Shown here piece by piece: positions 18,052 to 23,987 of a stretch of 38,272 nt of DNA. The stretch spans positions 1-38,272 of the forward strand of contig NZ_WBIN01000020.1 of NCBI RefSeq assembly GCF_009749385.1, in the 5' to 3' direction. The translations under genes were made by a program, and so were the position numbers. This DNA comes from Agromyces allii (GTDB lineage: Bacteria > Actinomycetota > Actinomycetes > Actinomycetales > Microbacteriaceae). The notes under the pieces are model-generated. The model saw nothing but the letters and a program-made list of their open reading frames with translations, had not been told where the DNA came from and ran no database searches. The number at the start of each line of letters is the position of its first letter. Within the stretch, counting starts at the first letter, position 1.

Positions 18052-18758
18052 GCAGCATCCTCGCCCCGCAGATCCGGGTGCGCAACGCTCCGGAACCCGC
18101 CAAGGCGGTGCGGATGTCGCGCGCCGACCGCGCACGCACGCAGATGATCGTGTCGCTGCTGCTCGACTACCCCGATGCGGGTCTCGACGAGAAGCTGCCG
18201 GTGCTGCGGGCCGAGGCGCTCACCCTGCCCGCGCCCGTGCGCGACGCCCTCGTGACCTACATCGACGTGACGGCGCTCACCGAGCCCGCCGAGCGCGAAC
18301 GCCGCTACGTGGCGACGTTCGACCTCAAGCGCAAGTGCTGCATGTACCTGACGTACTACCAGGCCGGCGACACCCGCAAGCGCGGAGGGGCGCTCGTGGC
18401 GTTCATCGAGGCGTACCGGGAGGCCGGGTGGGAGCTCGCCTCCGACGAGCTCCCCGACTACCTGCCCGCGGTGCTCGAGTTCGCGGCGCGCAGCGATTCG
18501 CCGATCGCCGACCGGCTGCTGTCGGCGCACCGCGAGGGCATCGAGGTGCTGCGGGCTGCCCTGCTGTCGGTCGGCAGCCCGTACGCACGGCTCATGGAAG
18601 TGGTGGGCATGTCGCTCGCCGAGATCGACGAGGCCACGCGCGAGCGCGTGCTGCGCCTCATCAACGAGGGGCCGCCCGCCGAGACCGTCGGCATCGGCGG
18701 ACCGGTGGAGCTGCCGCCGTTCATCCCGGTCGGCCGCCCGAGCGAGGAGATGCGCTGA
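18048..18758 (+). CDS. narJ: Nitrate reductase assembly chaperone NarJ
   Basis: Cytosolic chaperone (TorD/NarJ family) that holds the NarGH apo-complex for cofactor loading and membrane attachment; it is not part of the final enzyme. It has 236 residues. Seen: the conserved LLLDYPD near residue 40, FDLKRKCCMYLTYYQAGDTRKRG, and ELPDYLPAVLEFAA. All are hallmark NarJ positions within an all-helical fold. The start is ATG 18048, overlapping the narH stop (ATGA); narI starts within its stop codon. The one-base and four-base overlaps through narGHJI point to a single coupled transcript. Confidence 0.96.
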   Translation: MSSILAPQIRVRNAPEPAKAVRMSRADRARTQMIVSLLLDYPDAGLDEKLPVLRAEALTLPAPVRDALVTYIDVTALTEPAERERRYVATFDLKRKCCMYLTYYQAGDTRKRGGALVAFIEAYREAGWELASDELPDYLPAVLEFAARSDSPIADRLLSAHREGIEVLRAALLSVGSPYARLMEVVGMSLAEIDEATRERVLRLINEGPPAETVGIGGPVELPPFIPVGRPSEEMR

Positions 18759-19525
18759 TGAGTCCGCTCGACGTGCTGCTGTGGGTCGCGTTCCCGTACG
18801 CCGCATTCGCGGTGTTCGTGCTCGGCCACATCTGGCGCTATCGCTACGACAAGTTCGGCTGGACGACGCGGTCGAGCCAGACCTACGAGAACCGCCTGCT
18901 GCGCTGGGGCTCACCGATGTTCCACCTCGGCATCCTGTTCGTGCTCGCCGGCCACGTCGTCGGGCTCCTCATCCCGGCCGAGTGGCTGGAGGCGATCGGC
19001 GTCGACGAGCACATCTACCACATCGGTGCGACCGTGCTCGGGTCGGCGGCCGCGCTGCTCACGATCGCCGGGCTCATCATCCTGATCTACCGGCGTCGCA
19101 GCATCGGCCCGGTGTTCCTCGCGACGACGCGCATGGACAAGACGATGTACGTCTTCCTCGGCGCGACGATCCTCTTCGGCACGGTCGCGACCGTCATGTA
19201 CCAGGTGCTCGGCCCGGGCTACGAGTACCGGGGCACGGTCTCGCCGTGGCTGCGGAGCCTCATCTTCCTCCAGCCGGAGCCCGAGCTCATGGCGGGCGTG
19301 CCGCTCGCATTCCAACTGCACGTGCTCTGCGCAACGGCCCTGTTCGCACTCTGGCCGTTCACGCGCCTCGTGCACGTGTTCTCGGCACCGGTCGGATACT
19401 TCTTCCGCCCGTACATCGTCTACCGCTCGCGCGACGCCGGCCGCTCGAACCGCCCCACCCGCCGCGGCTGGGAGCCCGTCGCCACCCCTCAGGACGCGAA
19501 GAAGGCCGCCAAGGCCCGGCGCTGA
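18758..19525 (+). CDS. narI: Respiratory nitrate reductase gamma subunit (cytochrome b)
   Basis: Membrane diheme cytochrome b that oxidises quinol and passes electrons to NarH. It has 255 residues with five transmembrane helices. Seen: heme-ligand histidines His56 and His66 (MFHLGILFVLAGHVVG) and His188 and His206 (FQLHVLCATALFALWP, LVHVFSAP), at almost the same positions as in E. coli NarI. The C-terminus is a basic tail rich in Lys/Arg/Ala. The start is ATG 18758, sharing a base with the narJ stop. It is the last gene of the nar operon. Confidence 0.97.
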   Translation: MSPLDVLLWVAFPYAAFAVFVLGHIWRYRYDKFGWTTRSSQTYENRLLRWGSPMFHLGILFVLAGHVVGLLIPAEWLEAIGVDEHIYHIGATVLGSAAALLTIAGLIILIYRRRSIGPVFLATTRMDKTMYVFLGATILFGTVATVMYQVLGPGYEYRGTVSPWLRSLIFLQPEPELMAGVPLAFQLHVLCATALFALWPFTRLVHVFSAPVGYFFRPYIVYRSRDAGRSNRPTRRGWEPVATPQDAKKAAKARR

Positions 19526-19554
19526 CCCGTCGCCACCCCCGCGGTCGCCACCCA

Positions 19555-19591
19555 CCGGTCGAGGAGCGAAGCATCTCGAGGCCGGCGCCCG
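19555..19591 (+). repeat. Left direct repeat bounding the RHH-MNT gene
   Basis: A 37-nt block starting CCGGTCGAGGAGCGAAGC and ending GGCCGGCGCCCG. It matches the block at 20251-20287 at 36 of 37 positions in the same orientation (A versus G at 19573/20269). Confidence 0.85.
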
Positions 19592-19684
19592 TCGCCTCCT
19601 CCACAGGACGAACCTTCGCTCGCCGGCCGCACCACCGTCTCGCACCGTTCATCGCGCTCGGCCCCGCGCGGCAGCATCCCCTTC

Positions 19685-19730
19685 AGAACACCCGGCACTC
19701 CGGCACTCCGGCACTCCGGCACCGTGTTCT
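19685..19730. repeat. Tandem 8-bp repeat inside an inverted repeat
   Basis: CGGCACTC is repeated three and three-quarter times (19693-19723) and is flanked by AGAACAC (19685-19691) and GTGTTCT (19724-19730). It could fold into a 7-bp stem with a long loop and act as a weak narI terminator. The rest of the 19526-19768 gap holds only the direct repeat. Confidence 0.65.
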
Positions 19731-19768
19731 CGAACGAACCCCCGCCTACCCGAGGAGCCGACCCGGAG

Positions 19769-20224
19769 ATGACCGACCACTCCCTGAAAGCCGATGCGGA
19801 GACCGGCCGATTGGTGAGCGACCTCGCTTACCTGCTGGGCACGACCAAGAAGCGGATTCTCGCCGAGGCGGTGGCAGCGTACGCGGCACCTCGATTGCCC
19901 GCCTCTCGCGAACGACGACCCTTTCTGGATCTGCCCGTCCGTCAGCGTCTCATTCTGCGGCGCGACGAGCTGCTCCGGGCGTTCGAAGCCCACGGGGCAT
20001 CCGATGTTCGGCTCATCGGGCCGTTCGCAGCAGGAGAGGACGTCGACCTCGTCGAGATCCTCGCAGAGACAGACATCATGATGGGCGGCGACGCAGTGGA
20101 CGTGCTCGCCGGTGTGGCGCGCGAGATCCTGGCGACACGCGTCGAGGTCACCTCGGCGACCGCAGCCGCGTTCTCCGACCCCGAGTTCCTGAAGCGGCTC
20201 CGCGCCGAGTCGACCCCGCTCTGA
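19769..20224 (+). CDS. Ribbon-helix-helix plus nucleotidyltransferase-like (MNT) protein
   Basis: A 151-residue protein of two parts. Residues about 12-37 (LVSDLAYLLGTTKKRILAEA) look like a ribbon-helix-helix DNA-binding motif of the antitoxin type. Residues about 58-151 resemble a minimal nucleotidyltransferase (MNT/MntA fold): DELLRAFEAHG, RLIGPFAAGEDVDLVEIL, and the end DPEFLKRLRAESTPL. In active MNT proteins the core is GSxARGE, a loop, then SDxDLL. Here Gly-Pro replaces Gly-Ser and the loop is deleted, so transfer activity is doubtful. No HEPN toxin gene is adjacent. The start is ATG 19769 with GAGGAG 11 nt upstream; GTG 19724 is an alternative. Codon use is somewhat less GC-rich than in its neighbours. 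It may be an orphan antitoxin-like regulator. Confidence 0.65.
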   Translation: MTDHSLKADAETGRLVSDLAYLLGTTKKRILAEAVAAYAAPRLPASRERRPFLDLPVRQRLILRRDELLRAFEAHGASDVRLIGPFAAGEDVDLVEILAETDIMMGGDAVDVLAGVAREILATRVEVTSATAAAFSDPEFLKRLRAESTPL

Positions 20225-20250
20225 GCAGCGTCCGCCGCACACCGAACCCG

Positions 20251-20287
20251 CCGGTCGAGGAGCGAAGCGTCTCGAGGCCGGCGCCCG
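20251..20287 (+). repeat. Right direct repeat bounding the RHH-MNT gene
   Basis: Near-identical to 19555-19591 and in the same orientation. It lies in the 90-nt gap between the RHH-MNT stop and the moaE stop, which holds no gene. Confidence 0.85.
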
Positions 20288-20314
20288 CACGCCACACCGC
20301 CCTCGAGCCTCGGC

Positions 20315-20749
20315 TCAGAGGTTGACCCACTCGGTCGTGCCGCCGTCGAGGTGCTGCCGCTTCCAGATGGGCGTGTGCTCCTTGATGCGGTCGACGAGCA
20401 GCGCGCACGCGGCGAACGCCTCGGCCCGATGCGGTGCGGCGACGGAGGCCACGAGCGCGACGTCTCCGACCGTGAGCGCACCGATGCGGTGGGCGGCGGC
20501 GACCCGCAGGCCGGTCTCGACCGCGACCTGCGCGAGCGTCTCGCGCAGGAACTCCTCCGCCGCCGGGTGCGCCTCGTAGTCGAGCGCGGTGACCGATTCA
20601 CCGTGGTCGTGGTCTCGGATCACGCCCTCGAAGGTGACGAGCGCGCCGTTCTCGGCCGAACGCACGAAGGCCTCGATCTCGGCCCGGTCGAGCGGATCGG
20701 TGCCGATGCGGGCGAAGACCTCGGGCGCGGTCGAATCGGTCTCAGGCAT
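20315..20749 (-). CDS. moaE: Molybdopterin synthase catalytic subunit MoaE
   Basis: Large subunit of molybdopterin synthase. It converts cyclic pyranopterin monophosphate to molybdopterin using thiocarboxylated MoaD. It has 144 residues, the usual size. Seen: GALVTFEGVIRDHDHG, LDYEAHPAAEEF, HRIGALTVGDVALVASVAAPHRAEAF and the active-site lysine region RIKEHTPIWKRQ. The start is ATG 20749 because AAGGAG lies 7 nt upstream; an in-frame ATG at 20767 lacks such spacing. It overlaps the end of moaCB by 8 nt, so the two are co-translated. No moaD gene is in the window, so its partner must be encoded elsewhere. Confidence 0.95.
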   Translation of the reverse strand: MPETDSTAPEVFARIGTDPLDRAEIEAFVRSAENGALVTFEGVIRDHDHGESVTALDYEAHPAAEEFLRETLAQVAVETGLRVAAAHRIGALTVGDVALVASVAAPHRAEAFAACALLVDRIKEHTPIWKRQHLDGGTTEWVNL

Positions 20750-21884
20750 CGCGGGCTCCTTCGGCATGCACGGTGGCCGTGGGCGGCACGATCGAGTGCG
20801 GGGCCGGGTGCGGCGTGGGATGGGGTGCGGGGTGCGGGACCGGCCGAGGTGCGGCGTCGGCACGCGGCGCGTGGTCGCCGCCCGCGATCTGGTCGACGAG
20901 GTGCGGCAGCAGATCGGCGAGCACCGCGAGCCCGTCGGCGACGCCGCCGCGCGATCCGGGCAGGTTCACCACGATCGTGCGCCCGGCGATGCCTGCGCGC
21001 GCCCGGCTGAGCGCGGCCATCGGAGTCGCCGCGCGACCCGCTGCACGGATCGCCTCGGCGACCCCGGGCAGCTCCTGGTCGAGCACGGCCAGCGTGGCCT
21101 CGGGCGTGCGGTCGCCGGGGTTCACCCCGGTGCCTCCCGTGGTGATGAGCACGGTGGGCGAACCCGCGACCGCGCCGCGCACGGCGTCGGCGATGTCGGC
21201 GTCGGCCACCACGACGGGCGCCGGAACGCCGTATCCGCGCGCACGCAGCCACTCGACGATCGCGGGGCCCGTCGTATCGGGCGCCTCCCCGGCAGCGGCC
21301 CTGGTCGACGCCACGAGCACGATCGCCCGACGGCCGCCCGCGGCATCCGCCTCGTCGCCCTGCGACACGGCCGAACCGTCGGAGGGTGCATCGCCGACGG
21401 TCGGCTCGCCCGCGGCATCCGCTCGCCAGACGCCGCGCTTGCCGCCGCGCTTCTCGACCAGCCGGATGCCGCCGGTCTGCGCGGCCGGATCGACGGCCTT
21501 GACCATGTCGTGCAGGGTGAGCGCCGCGACCGCGACCGCCGTGAGGGCCTCCATCTCGATGCCCGTGCGCGCGGTCGTCGAAACGGTCGCGCGGATCGTG
21601 ACCGCGGACGCCTCGAACCCGAAGTCGATCGACACCGCGTCGAGCGGCACGATGTGGGCGAGCGGAATCAGCTCGCTCGTGCGCTTCGCGGCCTGGATGC
21701 CGGCGATGCGCGCCGTGGGCAGCACGTCGGCCTTCTTCAGCGCGTCGCCCTGCACGAGCGCGACCACCTCGGCGGTCGTGTCGAGCCGCCCCTCTGCGAT
21801 CGCGACCCGCCGCGTGACGGGCTTGCCGCCGACGTCGACCATGCGGGCCCGGCCGTCGTCGTCGAGATGCGTGAGCGGGTTCAT
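20742..21884 (-). CDS. moaCB: Bifunctional MoaC-MoaB/MogA fusion
   Basis: A fusion of two cofactor-synthesis enzymes, 380 residues. Residues 1-158 are MoaC, cyclic pyranopterin monophosphate synthase: KKADVLPTARIAGIQAAKRTSELIPLAH, GIEMEALTAV and HDMVKA with the catalytic-type Lys and Asp. Residues about 185-335 are a MoaB/MogA-type molybdopterin adenylyltransferase: LVASTRAAAGE, LITTGGTGVNPGDRTPEA, VVNLPGSRGG. A polar linker joins them. The C-terminal 40 residues form a Pro/His/Ala-rich tail with PHPAPHPTPHPAPH, not needed in either family. Such fusions are known in Actinobacteria. The start is ATG 21884, with a TAGCGT -10 six nt upstream and GAGGG also present. Confidence 0.93.
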   Translation of the reverse strand: MNPLTHLDDDGRARMVDVGGKPVTRRVAIAEGRLDTTAEVVALVQGDALKKADVLPTARIAGIQAAKRTSELIPLAHIVPLDAVSIDFGFEASAVTIRATVSTTARTGIEMEALTAVAVAALTLHDMVKAVDPAAQTGGIRLVEKRGGKRGVWRADAAGEPTVGDAPSDGSAVSQGDEADAAGGRRAIVLVASTRAAAGEAPDTTGPAIVEWLRARGYGVPAPVVVADADIADAVRGAVAGSPTVLITTGGTGVNPGDRTPEATLAVLDQELPGVAEAIRAAGRAATPMAALSRARAGIAGRTIVVNLPGSRGGVADGLAVLADLLPHLVDQIAGGDHAPRADAAPRPVPHPAPHPTPHPAPHSIVPPTATVHAEGARDA

Positions 21885-21890
21885 ACCCTC

Positions 21891-21896
21891 ACGCTA
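21891..21896 (-). promoter_or_regulatory. -10 element of moaCB-moaE
   Basis: TAGCGT on the minus strand, six nt before the moaCB ATG. This spacing implies a leaderless or near-leaderless transcript, and it means the hairpins at 21912-21988 lie upstream of the transcript. Confidence 0.6.
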
Positions 21897-21911
21897 GCGC
21901 GTGCAGGAGAA

Positions 21912-21960
21912 CGACCGACGGGCCGCGAACGCCGATGCAGCGTTCGCGACCCGTCGGTCG
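21912..21960 (-). terminator. Strong hairpin after yhgE (second of two)
   Basis: Arms 21912-21932 and 21940-21960 pair over 21 positions with a 7-nt loop. The single mismatch is C/A read from the plus strand but a G-U wobble in the minus-strand RNA, which suggests the structure is kept for minus-strand transcripts coming from yhgE. No U-tract follows, as is common in Actinobacteria. Confidence 0.7.
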
Positions 21961-21963
21961 GTG

Positions 21964-21988
21964 CGCGGATCCGGGCTTCGGATCCGCG
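21964..21988 (-). terminator. Hairpin directly after yhgE (first of two)
   Basis: CGCGGATCCG (21964-21973) and CGGATCCGCG (21979-21988) form a perfect 10-bp stem with a 5-nt loop. It lies immediately after the yhgE stop in the direction of transcription. Confidence 0.65.
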
Positions 21989-21992
21989 TGGG

Positions 21993-23987
21993 TCAGGCCG
22001 CGACCGGAGCTGCGCGCACGAGTGCGCGGACCGACGTCGTACGCCGCCTCGCGACGGCGATCGTCGTCACGCCGAACGAGAGCACGGCCCAGACCGCGAG
22101 CCCGACGAAGGCCGCGCCGACGCCGGCCGTCGAGGTCAGCGCCGAGACCATGCCGTTGTAGGCGGGTGCCGTGGGCAGCAGGGCCGCGAAATCGGCAAGG
22201 ACGCCGGGCACGGTCGAGACGACCCCCGTCGCCACGGCGAGCACCCCGATGAGCGCCGAGACCCAGCGACCAGCGCCGCCGAACGCGGCGATGAGCCCCT
22301 GGTTGACGGCGGCGAAGGCGACGCCCGCGGCGACGCAGAGCGAGGCGAACACGAGCCACTCGCCCACGTCGTACGACGCGGCGAGCTGCACGACGCCCGC
22401 AACGAGCACGCCCTGCAGCGCACCGAGCGCTGCGGCCGGGGCGAACCCGCGCAGGGCGAGCATCGCCGAGGGGGCCCGCGAGGTCAGCGCGCGACGCGAC
22501 ACGGCCTGCAGCACGACGAAGGTCGCGAGGCCGCCGAACCAGAGTGCGAGGGTCGCGAGCAGCGGAATCGCGGATGCCCCGAACAGCGAGCTGCCCGCAC
22601 CGTCGGCTGCGACCGGGTCGGCCACGACCGAGGCGAGGCTCTGCGCCTCGGAGTCGGTGTACGACGGCACGGCTTCGGACGCCGTGCGGAGGCCCGTCGC
22701 GAGTTCACCGGTGCCGTCGGCGAGCGACTGCACGCCGGTCGCGAGCGTGCCTGCCCCGGTGGCGAGCTGGTCGGCGCCCGAGCTCAGCTGCGTCGCGCCG
22801 TCGCCGAGCGCGCGGGCGCCGTCGGCCGACTGCGTGGTGCCTGCGGAGAGCTGGGTCAGGCCGGCCGCGAGCTCGTCGGTCTTGGCGGCGATCTCGGTGA
22901 GGCCGGCGCTCGTGCCGGAGGTGAGGGCGGTGACGCCCGCCGCAGTCGGTGTGGCGTTTCCGCTCGCGATCGCCGCGCTCTCCGCCGTCGATCCGGCGAT
23001 CGGCGCGGTCGTGGCAGCGGTCGACGCAGCAACGGCGAGGTCGTCGCAGAACTGCTTGCCGCTGCTCACCGGGTCGCATTGAGCAGCCAGCGCGCCGAGC
23101 GATTGTGCGAGGACGCCGACATTCGTGGCCACAGTCAGCGAACCCTTCGCTGCATCTTCGGCGTTCGAGGCCGCATCGTCGGCTGCCTTGACGAGTTTCG
23201 GATTGTTCACGCCGCCCGCCACTTCGCGGATCGCGCCTGCGAGCGCGCCCGCGCCAGAGGCCGACGCGCCCGTGCCGCCGGCGATGGTGTCGAGACCGCT
23301 GCCGAGTTCGCCGGCGCCGGTCGCGATGCCGGTCGCGCCGGTCGCGAGCTGGGTCGCCCCGCCCGGCAGCGCGGCCGCGCCGTCGGCTGCGCTCTGCGCG
23401 CCGTCGGCGAGCTTCGCGGCGCCGTCGGCGGCCGTGCCGAGCTGCGTGCCGAGGTCGGTGAACCCGACGAACACGTTCTCGAGGTACGTGGTCGAGAGCT
23501 GCTCGCCGAGCACCGAGGTCGCGGTCTGCGCGACCTGCGCGGTGATCGCGTCGTCGACGACGAGGCTGTCGGGCGGCGTCGAGACCTTGATCGTCGCTCG
23601 CTCGGGCGTTCCGCCGGGGGCGGTCGAGGTCGCGGCCGCCGAGAAGTTCTCGGGGATCGTGATGACGGCGGCGTACGTGCCGTCGGCGAGGCCGGCCTTC
23701 GCGTCCTCGGTGTTCGAGAGGGTCCAGGTGAGGTTCGCGTCGTCCTCGCCCGTTCCCTCGACGAGGCCGGCGGTCAGCTGACGGCCGAGCGGCACGAGCT
23801 GGTCGTCGATCGTGACCGGTTCGTCGTTGTTCACGATCGCCGCGTTGAGTTCGCCGAGGCGTTCGGTCGGGTTGTAGAGCGCGGCGACGAGGATGCCGCC
23901 GATCACGACGGGCAGCATCAGCACGCCGATGATCGTGAGCCAGGTGACGGGCCGCTTGGAGCGCGCGCGTTCGATGGGGAGGGTCAT
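21993..23987 (-). CDS. YhgE/Pip-family membrane protein
   Basis: Integral membrane protein of 664 residues. The family includes phage infection protein (Pip) and ABC-2-like permeases that work with envelope export systems. Seen: an N-terminal transmembrane helix (about 13-35, WLTIIGVLMLPVVIGGILVA) and a large extracytoplasmic part with NNDEP and TYAAVITIPENFS. A long Gly/Ala/Ser-rich series follows, with repeating units such as LATGAGTLATG and LSSGADQLATG, characteristic of the family. The C-terminus has about five to six transmembrane helices. The start is ATG 23987 with GAGGTG upstream, overlapping the MMPL stop (ATGA). It is therefore coupled to the MMPL transporter and shares its TetR-type control. 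Confidence 0.9.
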   Translation of the reverse strand: MTLPIERARSKRPVTWLTIIGVLMLPVVIGGILVAALYNPTERLGELNAAIVNNDEPVTIDDQLVPLGRQLTAGLVEGTGEDDANLTWTLSNTEDAKAGLADGTYAAVITIPENFSAAATSTAPGGTPERATIKVSTPPDSLVVDDAITAQVAQTATSVLGEQLSTTYLENVFVGFTDLGTQLGTAADGAAKLADGAQSAADGAAALPGGATQLATGATGIATGAGELGSGLDTIAGGTGASASGAGALAGAIREVAGGVNNPKLVKAADDAASNAEDAAKGSLTVATNVGVLAQSLGALAAQCDPVSSGKQFCDDLAVAASTAATTAPIAGSTAESAAIASGNATPTAAGVTALTSGTSAGLTEIAAKTDELAAGLTQLSAGTTQSADGARALGDGATQLSSGADQLATGAGTLATGVQSLADGTGELATGLRTASEAVPSYTDSEAQSLASVVADPVAADGAGSSLFGASAIPLLATLALWFGGLATFVVLQAVSRRALTSRAPSAMLALRGFAPAAALGALQGVLVAGVVQLAASYDVGEWLVFASLCVAAGVAFAAVNQGLIAAFGGAGRWVSALIGVLAVATGVVSTVPGVLADFAALLPTAPAYNGMVSALTSTAGVGAAFVGLAVWAVLSFGVTTIAVARRRTTSVRALVRAAPVAA

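Noticed and set aside
21885..21992. Molybdenum-cofactor riboswitch upstream of moaCB
   Set aside because: The hairpins lie upstream of the likely -10 at 21891-21896, so they are not in the moaCB transcript; they fit terminators of yhgE.
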